From the NCBI GenBank assembly GCA_022447065.1, contig JAKUUM010000004.1, positions 1-64,000 on the forward strand: a stretch of 64,000 nucleotides of DNA, written 5' to 3'. Positions 35,719 through 44,036 of the stretch are shown piece after piece. Below the pieces are notes generated by a model. That model saw only the letters and a list, made by a program, of their open reading frames with translations. It did no database searches and was not told the origin of the DNA. The position numbers and the translations under genes are program-made. The DNA is from SAR86 cluster bacterium. GTDB taxonomy: Bacteria > Pseudomonadota > Gammaproteobacteria > Magnimaribacterales > Magnimaribacteraceae. Position 1 is the first letter of the stretch, and each line of letters opens with the position of its first letter.

Positions 35719-37026
35719 TTAATATTTAATACAACTACCTGAACTAGGGTTCATTTCTAAAGAAGCCAGAATAGCTCTATATATATCAGTATTATCTAAA
35801 GTGCCTGTAAAATTCTCTGCTCCAGGTCCATAAGCATAAACAGGAACTGGAACACCGGTGTGTGACCCTCTTCCTACTGCTGTGTTGAAAGAGAATTTTA
35901 CTTCATTACCTGAATAATCGACTGGGTTTGCTGGCTCTATAAGCAGTCCGCCGGTTTCATGGTCAGAAGTTACTACTACTAACGTATCCTTTCTCTCCAT
36001 GGCATATTTAAGAGCCCACTCAACAGCTGAATCCAGATCATGCATTTCACGCCTCAAGTACTCTAAATTGTTAACGTGCCCGGCCCAATCTACTTGCGAG
36101 CCCTCAGCCATAATAAAAAATCCTTTACATCCGTTATCAATAAAGTGATCTGATCGATTAACGGCAAATTCAAGCATTTCACTTAAGGAAGGTTCAAGTG
36201 CATGGTTGTCAGGAGTTTCTATATTTCTAATATGCTCATCTGCAAAAAGGCCGAAAACCCTTCCGGGTTGAGTGTGGTCAAAGTTAAACATTTCATCTTT
36301 AGTTGTTAGCAAGGTATGAGACGTTTTCACTTCCTCAAGTAAATTTCGGCCGTCTTCCCTTTTTCCTCCCATTTTCTCTGGTAAGAAGAAATGTCTTCCT
36401 CCTCCCAAGAGCGTGGCGACACTAGAATTCATCATTTGAGAACTGATTTCATCTGTTTTCCATCTCAAGTCTACATGGGCAACGAAAGCTGCTGGAGTAG
36501 CATGTGTAATTTCTGAAGTAGCCAATAAAGAACTTACAAAACCATAACGATCTAGAGTTTCAGTTATGTTCTCAAGATTATTTTTTTCAGAATCTACTCC
36601 TAGATAGGTGTTGTTAGTCTTGTACCCAGTGCTATATGCAGTAGCTGAAGAAGCTGAATCTGTAATAATTGCATCTTTAGAATGGGTAAGAACAATACCT
36701 GAATATGGAAATTTATCTACTGAGATCCTGGAATTGGGACCACCATTTAACAATCTGTAAGCTGAAATCTGACTAATACTCATACCATCTCCTATAAGAA
36801 GAATTACGTTCTTGGCTTTCTTGGAAGACATAGATAATTGTTTTGGTTTCAGAGAGGCAGTGTTTGGAGCTGTCTCAATATAGAAGTCCTTTTCGTCTAA
36901 AGTTGCTGTTCCTATTGGAAGATTTTTCATAATTAAATCTTGCGCATAAGAATACGTGACCCAAGAACCGATAGCTGCTCCTGCAAGCAAGATAACAACA
37001 CTCCCTATGAATAATTTTATTTTCAT
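35719..37026 (-). CDS. Alkaline phosphatase (PhoA/PhoB family)
   Basis: 435 residues. An N-terminal hydrophobic helix (about 5-27) exports or anchors the protein. Metal and catalytic motifs are LIGDGM (D80), TDSASSATAYSTG with nucleophile S124, AEGSQVDWAGH and VTSDHETGG, the full two-zinc set. It cleaves phosphate monoesters in the periplasm. I looked for a Pho box in the 128 bases before the ATG and found none that is convincing; instead a strong terminator-type hairpin (37155-37186) lies upstream. Regulation may depend on read-through of that hairpin. Confidence 0.93.
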   Translation of the reverse strand: MKIKLFIGSVVILLAGAAIGSWVTYSYAQDLIMKNLPIGTATLDEKDFYIETAPNTASLKPKQLSMSSKKAKNVILLIGDGMSISQISAYRLLNGGPNSRISVDKFPYSGIVLTHSKDAIITDSASSATAYSTGYKTNNTYLGVDSEKNNLENITETLDRYGFVSSLLATSEITHATPAAFVAHVDLRWKTDEISSQMMNSSVATLLGGGRHFFLPEKMGGKREDGRNLLEEVKTSHTLLTTKDEMFNFDHTQPGRVFGLFADEHIRNIETPDNHALEPSLSEMLEFAVNRSDHFIDNGCKGFFIMAEGSQVDWAGHVNNLEYLRREMHDLDSAVEWALKYAMERKDTLVVVTSDHETGGLLIEPANPVDYSGNEVKFSFNTAVGRGSHTGVPVPVYAYGPGAENFTGTLDNTDIYRAILASLEMNPSSGSCIKY

Positions 37027-37144
37027 TCTTAAAAGCTCCTATTAGTTTTAAATAATCTAATCCCGAAGTTATACTTTCTTATTAATCGTAAGTGAATAAG
37101 TTAGGCAATAAATTTATATTTATTTTAACTTCTAGACTCTAAAA

Positions 37145-37400
37145 GTACTCCATAAAAAAGAACCTCGCAATTGCGAGGCTCTTTTTAGAGGAAGTATTCC
37201 AACTTCTCTCTTACTACCAATCTATTGTTCATGGTAGCCGGAACCGGGGTTACCCCGTGTCAGAAGGCACCTCCTGTAATTCCTGCTAATAAATATATAC
37301 TAATTTGGACCACCTCCTTTGAAGGGTAATAGAACTACCTGATACTTGATCCCCTTGTACTAAATCAAATACAGAACAACCTGAACATAGATTAACAATT
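37145..37400 (-). ncRNA. Candidate structured small RNA between two terminators
   Basis: The 449-base gap between phosphatase and TonB receptor holds no long frame. On the minus strand it predicts a chain of hairpins: 37325-37339, about 37261-37277, 37245-37257 (stem CGGGG, loop TAA), 37214-37237 (stem CTACC/GGTAG) and 37187-37209 (loop with GGA), ending in the terminator 37155-37186. Minus-strand sequence near 37308-37320 reads AAGGAGGTGGTCC, fully pairable with the 16S rRNA 3' end GGATCACCTCCTT with one G-U; a second GGAGGT is at about 37268-37275. Two micro-frames exist, of 14 and 15 codons. No clear promoter. It could be a small RNA, a riboswitch/attenuator for the phosphatase, or a micropeptide gene. 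Confidence 0.5.
37155..37186 (-). terminator. Rho-independent, symmetric terminator upstream of the phosphatase gene
   Basis: Near-perfect inverted repeat with core CCTCGCAATTGCGAGG and A/T runs on both sides, so it can work on either strand. On the minus strand it ends the candidate small RNA and lies 129 bases before the phosphatase ATG. Confidence 0.85.
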
Positions 37401-37433
37401 TTTTTAAAAAATTTCCAAGTAAAATTTTATGAC

Positions 37434-37465
37434 AAAAAAAAGGCCTCAATAGAGGCCTTTTTCTT
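37434..37465 (-). terminator. Terminator of the TonB receptor gene
   Basis: Stem GGCCTC/GAGGCC with loop AATA (37442-37457), flanked by A and T runs. It begins 19 bases after the receptor stop at 37476 and ends its message on the minus strand. Confidence 0.88.
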
Positions 37466-37475
37466 TTTCAAGAAT

Positions 37476-39698
37476 TTAAAAAAAGTAATTAAAACTTAGG
37501 GTTACTAATCGCGGTTGCCCTAAAGTTCCAATCACAATACTATCTCCACCATCCAGCAGATAATAATTTGGAAAGTGCTGAACATCCATGTAGTACTCTT
37601 CATCAAATAAGTTTTTTACGTTTAACATAACTTCCCAGTCTTCTGAAGTTTGACCTATTTGCGCATTTACCAAAGTGTAACTTGGATTAGTAACAGGATC
37701 CCAGGCCTGCAAACCTTCATAACTTCCTGTATGGCTTAATTGAAAACTAGCAGCTAAATTATTTCCATTATTAGTGGGCTTCAAGTAGTTGGCCGTTACA
37801 TTAACTCCTGATTTTGGAACCACTGGAGGTGTTTTGCCACCTAAATCTACACCGCCTGCTATAGCACCATCTTTCCATTCAGCATCTACCCATCCAGCCG
37901 AGAAAGATATATTTAAGAAATCGCTGACTATGTGTGTAAAATCAACCTCCAATCCAGATTGTTCTGAGTCTCCCATATTTATTATCCCCTCAACTATTCC
38001 ATCTTCACCTTGATCTATGTGATACTCAACTTGCCTATCGTCATAAGCTATAGAAAAAGCAGCTAGGGAATAACTTGTTTTTCCATCTTCAGACCTACCC
38101 TTCAAGCCAATTTCAAAACTGGTAGCTTCTTCTTTATCAAACCCAAACAGACTTGCTGATCCTGATAGACTACTCATGTTAAATCCACCCGGTTCATAAC
38201 CTTTAGAAGCCGTAAAGTAAACAATAGAACCATCTTCTCTAAACCGAGTCAGAGAAAATTTAGGTAAGATTTCTGTTTCTTTTTTACCACTTGAAAAACC
38301 ACTGTCTAGATTAGTACTTTCATTCTCCCATTTATCTATTCTTAGGCCTAAACCTAACTCCCAGTCATCATAAGTACTTGTCATATTTGCAAAGGCTGCT
38401 AAATGACTTTTATCCCTGTCTCTCATCTCGAAAGGAGTTCGAAGATTTAACTGCTCTTGTTCTAAAGTCAAAATTTCACCTGCCCACACTCCAGAGCAAG
38501 TATCCATGCCTGCAGCACAACCCAAAGGTCCAGTGAAGTTATCCCCTATAGCTTGGGTATTCCACCAAATAAGCTCGGAACGCATCTTTTCTTCATACAT
38601 TGAATAATAGACACCCCCTAACCACTGCACAGAGCTATCATCGGTTGAGGTGAACCTCAATTCTTGAGTAAAGACCTTCATGTCCTCAGGCCTTATCAAA
38701 TCCAGTAAATACTCTTGGCTTATATCCAAATCAGTATATCGAGTACTTTCAGTATCAGTATGAGAAGTTACCGAAGTGACATCCATGCCATCATATTCCC
38801 AAGTTAATTCTAACATCGCAGAAATGGTATCTCTTTCGTGTCTAGGATTAGTTGTTGTATCTACTGTATTAGGGTGTTGGAGAGAATTTTTATCTAGTTC
38901 TCTAATCCAATGATTATTAGGACCTTCATAATCATTCCAACGCAAAGAAGCATATGCGGAAAGAATATCATTCATTGGACCTGCTACTGAGACTCTAAAA
39001 CCTGATTCTTCAGACATGCCTATATCCTTATTATTACCAGTCTTACCTCCATTCACTCTTGCACTATTAGGGTTAACAAGAAAACCATCGTTATCTGCTA
39101 CAAATCCAAATATTCTTATTGCCCAATCACCTTCTAAAGGAGCATTTACACTTATTTCAATATCACCTATAGATTGTTCACCTACTATAGCTTTAATCCT
39201 CTTAAATGATTCACTAGGATCAGGTCTTGCACTTACAAATTTTATTGCCCCACCAATATTACTTCCTCCATAAAGAGTTCCTTGCGGACCTTTCAGTATT
39301 TCTATTCTTTCCAAATCTCCAAACCTAGAAGAGGCATCAGAAAAAAGTTGTACATCATCTAAGTAAAATCCTACTCCTTGTGTGTTACCAAATGACCCCA
39401 ATCCTCTAATAGAAACATTAGCAAATCCATCAGCTCTGGTTGACAGGTTAAGGTTTGGTATTAAAAATCCAACATCCTCTAAACTCTTAATGTTCTGCCT
39501 ATCAATATCCGCTCCTCCTATTGCTTGCACAGATTCCGGAATATCTAGAAGACTTTCTTCTCTTTTCCTAGCTGTTACCAATATCTCTTCAATCACATCA
39601 GAAGCGGCAGCCTCAGATCCTGAAGAATAGAAACTAGGAAACATTAATAAACACACAGCCGAAACAAAACTTATGTTCAGCTTTTTAAACTTACTCAT
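37476..39698 (-). CDS. TonB-dependent outer-membrane receptor
   Basis: 740 residues with signal peptide (about 1-32), a TonB-box-like IEEILVTARKREE and the plug motif IEILKGPQGTLYGGSNIGGAI split over residues 133-153, followed by a 22-strand barrel ending in the C-terminal aromatic LSFNYFF. It imports a ligand through the outer membrane with TonB energy. The closest features I can name are those of the large FepA/FecA-like group common in marine gammaproteobacteria, where many take up organics rather than iron. GGGGAG before the ATG; a clean terminator follows. The AraC regulator gene nearby could control it, but nothing in the sequence proves it. Confidence 0.94.
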   Translation of the reverse strand: MSKFKKLNISFVSAVCLLMFPSFYSSGSEAAASDVIEEILVTARKREESLLDIPESVQAIGGADIDRQNIKSLEDVGFLIPNLNLSTRADGFANVSIRGLGSFGNTQGVGFYLDDVQLFSDASSRFGDLERIEILKGPQGTLYGGSNIGGAIKFVSARPDPSESFKRIKAIVGEQSIGDIEISVNAPLEGDWAIRIFGFVADNDGFLVNPNSARVNGGKTGNNKDIGMSEESGFRVSVAGPMNDILSAYASLRWNDYEGPNNHWIRELDKNSLQHPNTVDTTTNPRHERDTISAMLELTWEYDGMDVTSVTSHTDTESTRYTDLDISQEYLLDLIRPEDMKVFTQELRFTSTDDSSVQWLGGVYYSMYEEKMRSELIWWNTQAIGDNFTGPLGCAAGMDTCSGVWAGEILTLEQEQLNLRTPFEMRDRDKSHLAAFANMTSTYDDWELGLGLRIDKWENESTNLDSGFSSGKKETEILPKFSLTRFREDGSIVYFTASKGYEPGGFNMSSLSGSASLFGFDKEEATSFEIGLKGRSEDGKTSYSLAAFSIAYDDRQVEYHIDQGEDGIVEGIINMGDSEQSGLEVDFTHIVSDFLNISFSAGWVDAEWKDGAIAGGVDLGGKTPPVVPKSGVNVTANYLKPTNNGNNLAASFQLSHTGSYEGLQAWDPVTNPSYTLVNAQIGQTSEDWEVMLNVKNLFDEEYYMDVQHFPNYYLLDGGDSIVIGTLGQPRLVTLSFNYFF

Positions 39699-40052
39699 AT
39701 TTGATCTCCCCTTTATTGATCACTAAACATGCTTAAAACATGATTTATGTGATAGATAATGCCAAATTAAGCCCTAGATGTTCTTACTTTCAATGCAAGT
39801 ACATTTGGATTTAAAGGTAAGAAGTGCATATTACTTTATAGGTAAAGTACTCTCTAACTGCTTAAACAAAAATGACCCCCTTTTTTTAAAAGAGGGTCTT
39901 TTTTACTAATTTTCTCGGGGAAAAATTAATATGAAACTGATTGTATTCGTATCGTTTTAGAAAACATGTTGAAAAGTGCAAGTAACGATGATTGATAAAG
40001 TAACTGAAAACAAAATAAGCATTTTATAGCAAAAAATATTTTCTCTTTTAGT
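39699..40052. other. 354-base gap: receptor leader and AraC terminator
   Basis: The left 90 bases are the receptor's upstream region, with an imperfect CATG-CTTAAAA-CATG repeat at about 39729-39743 that might bind a regulator. The terminator at 39873-39904 lies in the middle. The right part, about 39905-40052, is AT-rich with no frame, repeat or RNA motif that I recognise. Confidence 0.4.
39873..39904. terminator. Likely terminator of the AraC regulator gene
   Basis: Hairpin of GACCCCCTTTT with AAAAGAGGGTC, one C-A mismatch, with T runs on both strands. On the minus strand it is about 150 bases past the AraC stop; on the plus strand the T run is longer but no plus-strand gene precedes it. 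Confidence 0.6.
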
Positions 40053-41069
40053 CTACTCCTTGATAGATTCAGTAAAATTTAAAGATCTAAACACAGAGGG
40101 AGGAGCTCCTACTTGTTGCTTGAACCTTCTACTGAAATGAGTACTGTCATTGAAACCACACATAAAAGCAACTTCTGTAACGTTATATAAAGATTTGGAT
40201 GAACTCCTTAATAAAAGTTGAGCTAAATCTAATCTCTTTCTAGTTAAATATTTAATAACTGTTTCATCTGACTGTTTAAAAAGCCAATGCAGATAGCGAA
40301 CTGAAATCCCCAATTCTTTTGCGATTATTTTGGGAGAAACGTCCGGATTAGATATATGAACCAGCATATATTGCTTTGCCTGATCTAATTGAATGTCTTT
40401 CATCTTCAAGGGTTTCTTTTCTTCTGTATCCCCCAGGGCAAAAACTAACATAGAAAGATTAGCCAAAATCAATGGGATAATGGCTTTAGGTTGATAAATT
40501 GGTGAACTTTTATCTGTTTCTATAGCGAATTCAGCTAAGAGTTTTAAATAACCTCCTAACATTTCAGCTGACTTACTTGGCGGACTGATAAGTCTACTTT
40601 CAAGATTACGCCATATTCTTGGAATCCAATTTTTTATAAGGGATAAGGGCATGTAGACGCTTATTATATGAGCTTCATCACTTATTTTTAAACTGAAACC
40701 TGAAGTAGGATTTATACTATCTAAAACTAGTATTTGACCTTTTTTAAGCTTGTAAACAGTATTTTCGAAACTGACTTCAATTGAACCAGAAACAACAAGG
40801 ATTTCCTCTAAGATATCAATTTTTCCTTCTTTCTTTGAAGCTTTGAAATCCCTATAGACTTCACAAGCCTTAGCCTTGCTTTCTATAACTCTCAGTTCTC
40901 CTAGTTGACCTATATTAAATTCAAATGAAATTCGCTCTTTAGTGGTTTTCCTAAAATTACCTACGGAGAGATAATTCCTACCCATTTTTTTATCCCAGTC
41001 TCTTCTTTCTTCTTTTGTTAAGACAGGATAAGTTTTTAGGCTGTCTCCATTAGTTAATTTAGCTGCCAT
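40053..41069 (-). CDS. AraC-family transcriptional regulator
   Basis: 338 residues. The C-terminal 100 residues hold the double helix-turn-helix: IAKELGISVRYLHWLFKQ (first) and VTEVAFMCGFNDSTHFSRRFKQ (second), followed by GAPPSVFR. The N-terminal part, about 40-190, is an AraC-binding-like cupin domain with YKLKKGQILVLD, which would sense a small organic ligand. It is encoded 10 bases after the FAD dehydrogenase gene and may regulate that gene, the cupin or the TonB receptor on its other side. Ligand unknown. Confidence 0.93.
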   Translation of the reverse strand: MAAKLTNGDSLKTYPVLTKEERRDWDKKMGRNYLSVGNFRKTTKERISFEFNIGQLGELRVIESKAKACEVYRDFKASKKEGKIDILEEILVVSGSIEVSFENTVYKLKKGQILVLDSINPTSGFSLKISDEAHIISVYMPLSLIKNWIPRIWRNLESRLISPPSKSAEMLGGYLKLLAEFAIETDKSSPIYQPKAIIPLILANLSMLVFALGDTEEKKPLKMKDIQLDQAKQYMLVHISNPDVSPKIIAKELGISVRYLHWLFKQSDETVIKYLTRKRLDLAQLLLRSSSKSLYNVTEVAFMCGFNDSTHFSRRFKQQVGAPPSVFRSLNFTESIKE

Positions 41070-41079
41070 TTTCTAAAAT

Positions 41080-42468
41080 TTAAAAGATTAAGCCCGGGTT
41101 GAGAATTCCTTTAGGATCAAAAGTATTTTTTAAAGCCTTCATGTAATTGATCTCTTCTGTACTTCGACAGAGGTGAAGGTAAGGTTTTTTTTCTAATCCT
41201 ATTCCATGTTCAGCGGAAATAGATCCACCTATAAGCTTTAATGGCTCATAAACTGAATTCTCAATCTTTTTAATAGTATTTGGTTCTAAATCTCCTACTC
41301 CAACTACAAGATGAAGATTACCATCTGCAACATGACCCCAAACAATATGATGAAATTCTTTCCAGTGTTGCTGCAGATTATCTTGTACTTGAGAAACATA
41401 ATTCTCCATTGTATTTATAGGCAAACTAACATCGAACATGACAGTTGGACCGTATTGAGCTTGTTTCTCGACATCGTCTCTGAGTGACCATAAAGCTAGT
41501 CTTTCTTTTTCAGATTTCGCTAAAACTGCATTTATTATTATTGAATCTTCTAAAGCTTTATTCAGTAAAAATTCAAAATGGTCTTCATCTTTAGTCTGGT
41601 CTGAACCCATAGACTCAACTAAAACATAATAGGGAACATCTTTTTCTAGAGGCAAGGAACTTTCATCTAAAAAATTTGTAACCATTTCATAAAACTCTTT
41701 CCACATAACTTCAAAAGCACTCATATTGCCTCCCAAGCCTGAGTCAATATGTTTTAAAAACTTAATTATCAAAGCAAAGTCTTTGATGCCTACTAATGCT
41801 GTATTTTGACTGATAGGAGCTTCTCTTAATCGAAGTACGCACCTAGTCACTATTCCTAGGGTGCCTTCTGTCCCAATAAATAATTGTTTTAAATCGTAAC
41901 CAGCGTTGTTTTTGATCATTCTATTCATGGAAGACAAAACAGTACCGTCAGAAGTTACAGCTTCGATACCTAGAACTGACTCTCTGGTCATACCATATCT
42001 GATGACTCTATTACCGCCAGCGTTTGTCGAGATGTTGCCTCCAATTGAGCAGGATCCTCTTGCCCCTAAATCAAGAGGAAAAATCATATTTTCAGATTCG
42101 GCTTTTTCTTGTATGGTTTGTAAAATAACTCCAGACTGACAGGTTATGGTTCTACCAACAGGATCTATTTCCTCAACCTCATTCATTCTCTCAAGGGATA
42201 GGACCAATTGATCAGATGAGCTTCTAGTACCATAAACTAAACCCGTTAAACCGCCATGAACCACTAATGGCTGACTGGCCTGATTGCAAATAGAAAGGAT
42301 TTTTGAAACTTCTTCAGTTGTCTCAGGCCTAACAATTACTTTAGCTTTGACAGCTTCCTCCGTATGCAAGCCTCCTGCTTTTCGAACAGAAACTTCTTCG
42401 TCAACCAATAAAGCATTCCTAGGAAGAAAAGCTTCCAAAGCTTCCAAAACATTTTCTTTCAACCCCAA
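41080..42468 (-). CDS. FAD-linked dehydrogenase, GlcD/D-lactate/D-2-hydroxyglutarate type
   Basis: 462 residues of the VAO/PCMH fold with FAD loop VHGGLTGLVYG, GGNISTNAGGNRVIRYG, GTEGTLGIVTR and the C-terminal HGHVADGNLH-like segment WGHVADGNLHLVVG, plus SAEHGIGLEKK. This set defines FAD-linked oxidases that oxidise D-2-hydroxyacids. Cytoplasmic. The start is TTG at 42468 with GAGGAGG six bases upstream, a very strong site. Probably co-transcribed with the AraC gene downstream. Which 2-hydroxyacid is used is not clear. Confidence 0.92.
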   Translation of the reverse strand: MGLKENVLEALEAFLPRNALLVDEEVSVRKAGGLHTEEAVKAKVIVRPETTEEVSKILSICNQASQPLVVHGGLTGLVYGTRSSSDQLVLSLERMNEVEEIDPVGRTITCQSGVILQTIQEKAESENMIFPLDLGARGSCSIGGNISTNAGGNRVIRYGMTRESVLGIEAVTSDGTVLSSMNRMIKNNAGYDLKQLFIGTEGTLGIVTRCVLRLREAPISQNTALVGIKDFALIIKFLKHIDSGLGGNMSAFEVMWKEFYEMVTNFLDESSLPLEKDVPYYVLVESMGSDQTKDEDHFEFLLNKALEDSIIINAVLAKSEKERLALWSLRDDVEKQAQYGPTVMFDVSLPINTMENYVSQVQDNLQQHWKEFHHIVWGHVADGNLHLVVGVGDLEPNTIKKIENSVYEPLKLIGGSISAEHGIGLEKKPYLHLCRSTEEINYMKALKNTFDPKGILNPGLIF

Positions 42469-42522
42469 AAAAACCTCCTCAAAAAGAGATTTAAAGAAAG
42501 AATTAGTGAAAATTCTTAAGTA

Positions 42523-42975
42523 TTAACTAGCTTCCCAGGCACCTTGGGCGTCTTCCCAAGTAATTACCGCCACGGTATTACCTTCTTCATCAATAAAATT
42601 AAGCGGGCCTAAGAAAGTCATATAAAATTCACTGTCTTCTAGGAAATGAGTTGAGTCATGTCTTGCATTACAAGGCTCATAACCATAGCCTGGAGCTACT
42701 GCTGTAGACCCCCCTTCCCCTTCTCCTCCTCTTACTTCCATTGTACCTTTGGTCAAGAAATACTCGCCTGGTCCAATGTGAATATGTCTGTGAAAAGAAG
42801 AGCCTTTAGGACAATCAAATATAGCTGCCCAAGATCCCATCTCCGGAGATACATTTAATAACTGCCAAGTAATTCCCCCTTCCGCAAATGGAGGAGGAAA
42901 TGGTTTCCAGTTATTAGTATCATCTATTTTGACATACCTACCCTTTATCGGGTCTTGATGTTCTACTTCATTCAT
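42523..42975 (-). CDS. Cupin-domain protein
   Basis: 150 residues, one beta-barrel cupin. The metal-binding motif is recognisable as FHRHIHIGPGEYFLTKG with H62, H64, H66 and E71 (positions approximate), followed by the second motif around HDSTHF. It resembles 2,4'-dihydroxyacetophenone dioxygenase-type cupins, so it may be an iron dioxygenase of a phenolic ketone, but a simple isomerase or binding protein is equally possible. ATG with AAGGAG at ideal spacing. A TATAGT -10-like box lies some 25 bases upstream. Divergent from gloA with a 242-base gap. Confidence 0.8.
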   Translation of the reverse strand: MNEVEHQDPIKGRYVKIDDTNNWKPFPPPFAEGGITWQLLNVSPEMGSWAAIFDCPKGSSFHRHIHIGPGEYFLTKGTMEVRGGEGEGGSTAVAPGYGYEPCNARHDSTHFLEDSEFYMTFLGPLNFIDEEGNTVAVITWEDAQGAWEAS

Positions 42976-43174
42976 AATTTTTCTCCTTACCCTATACTAT
43001 ATTCAAATTGCCAAAAGTCACACATTATTATTGACTATAAACGCAACTTCACTTGTTTGTTAGAGTAAGCTTTATGAATTACGTTGATCCATTTAAGAAA
43101 AAATATATTTCTTTGGGTGTTAGGCATATTTTCCCCCAAAAATTGGATAAAATATAGGTGGAAATTTATCCTAT

Positions 43175-43198
43175 AAATGCTTTTATAACAAAGCATTT
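43175..43198 (+). promoter_or_regulatory. Hairpin in the gloA leader
   Basis: A perfect 9-base inverted repeat AAATGCTTT / AAAGCATTT with a six-base loop sits 20 bases before the gloA ATG, close to its AAAGGA ribosome site. It has no T run, so it is not a terminator; it could be an operator or affect translation. Confidence 0.45.
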
Positions 43199-43217
43199 AA
43201 CATAGAAAGGAAACGTT

Positions 43218-43745
43218 ATGACAATTGAAGAACTTGATAAACCTAAAGCAGAGGGAACTGAAGAATTCATCATGAACCAAACCATGATGAGAATAAAGGA
43301 TCCTGATATATCGTTAGATTTTTACGTTAACGTATTGGGGATGACACTTTTAAAACGCTTAGATTTTGCTGATATGGAATTCACTCTTTATTTCTTGGGT
43401 TATTTAAGGAAAGAAGATGAACCTGTGCCAGATGAACCCCAACAGAGAACGGAATATGTATTTTCCCAAAAGGCTATGATCGAGCTAACTCATAATTGGG
43501 GCACGGAAAAAGATGATGCCTTTAGTTATCATGATGGAAACACAGATCCTAGAGGTTTTGGGCATATAGGGATAACTGTTCCTGATGTCTACGAAGCTAG
43601 TAAAAGATTTGAAGAGCTAGGTATAGAGTTTGTAAAAAAACCAGATGATGGAAACATGAAAGGTCTAGCTTTTATCAAAGATCCAGATGGGTACTGGGTA
43701 GAAATCCTCTCTGCAACAAACTCTGCTAAATTTGGTACTGGTTAA
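43218..43745 (+). CDS. gloA: Lactoylglutathione lyase (glyoxalase I)
   Basis: 175 residues, a two-beta-alpha-beta-beta-beta glyoxalase. All four metal ligands are present: Q21, E89, H116 in FGHIGI and E162 in [15 protein letters not shown] and FIKDPDGYW match the long, eukaryote-like glyoxalase I used by Pseudomonas and others (zinc type). It converts the methylglyoxal-glutathione adduct to lactoylglutathione. AAAGGA before the ATG. Followed on the same strand by a broken SnoaL-like gene. Confidence 0.93.
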   Translation: MTIEELDKPKAEGTEEFIMNQTMMRIKDPDISLDFYVNVLGMTLLKRLDFADMEFTLYFLGYLRKEDEPVPDEPQQRTEYVFSQKAMIELTHNWGTEKDDAFSYHDGNTDPRGFGHIGITVPDVYEASKRFEELGIEFVKKPDDGNMKGLAFIKDPDGYWVEILSATNSAKFGTG

Positions 43746-43752
43746 CATACAA

Positions 43753-44036
43753 ATGACCAATCTTGAAGAAACTTTAGATTGACTAGAGCGTATGGAATCT
43801 AAAGGAGCATTAAGAGACCTGATAGCCTATTATGCGACAACTTGTTATCAGCATGATATGGCTAAACTTATGAGTCTTTTCAGTGAGGGTGCTGAATATG
43901 ATTCACCAAATGGCTCCATGAAATGTTAAGGCAAAAAAACATTGAAGAAATGTTTATAGACATATTTCCGCCTAATTTTTTAAAAAATTATATGAGAGTT
44001 TTAAATATTTCTATAAACACACCAAATTCTAATTAA
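43753..44036 (+). pseudogene. Frameshifted SnoaL-like (NTF2-fold) protein remnant
   Basis: From ATG 43753 the frame hits a TGA after nine codons, resumes at ATG 43792 as MESKGALRDLIAYY and continues with QHDMAKLMSLFSEGAEYDSPNGSMK until TAA at 43927. A second frame takes over at ATG 43923 with RQKNIEEMFIDIFPPNFLK and MRVLNISI, ending at TAA 44034. Joined by one frameshift this is the first half of a SnoaL-like protein of the polyketide-cyclase/steroid-isomerase group: the ALRDLIA..Y and LFSEGAEYDSPNGSM motifs are typical. The C-terminal half is missing, and the end overlaps the convergent serine hydrolase stop. So it is a decayed gene. Confidence 0.65.

Noticed and set aside
36930-37150. Pho-box search upstream of the alkaline phosphatase
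   Set aside because: No pair of CTGTCAT-like repeats with the right spacing was found, so I do not claim PhoB control.
37305-37320. Plus strand reads GGACCACCTCCTTT, like the end of a 16S rRNA gene
   Set aside because: Nothing upstream matches the conserved last helix of 16S rRNA (no GTAACAAGGTAACC or similar), and no rRNA follows. Read on the minus strand it is a ribosome-site-like element, which I report as part of the structured RNA.
39836-39855. Inverted repeat ACTTTA-TAGG-TAAAGT in the receptor-AraC gap
   Set aside because: Short and AT-rich, with no link to a start site; likely chance.
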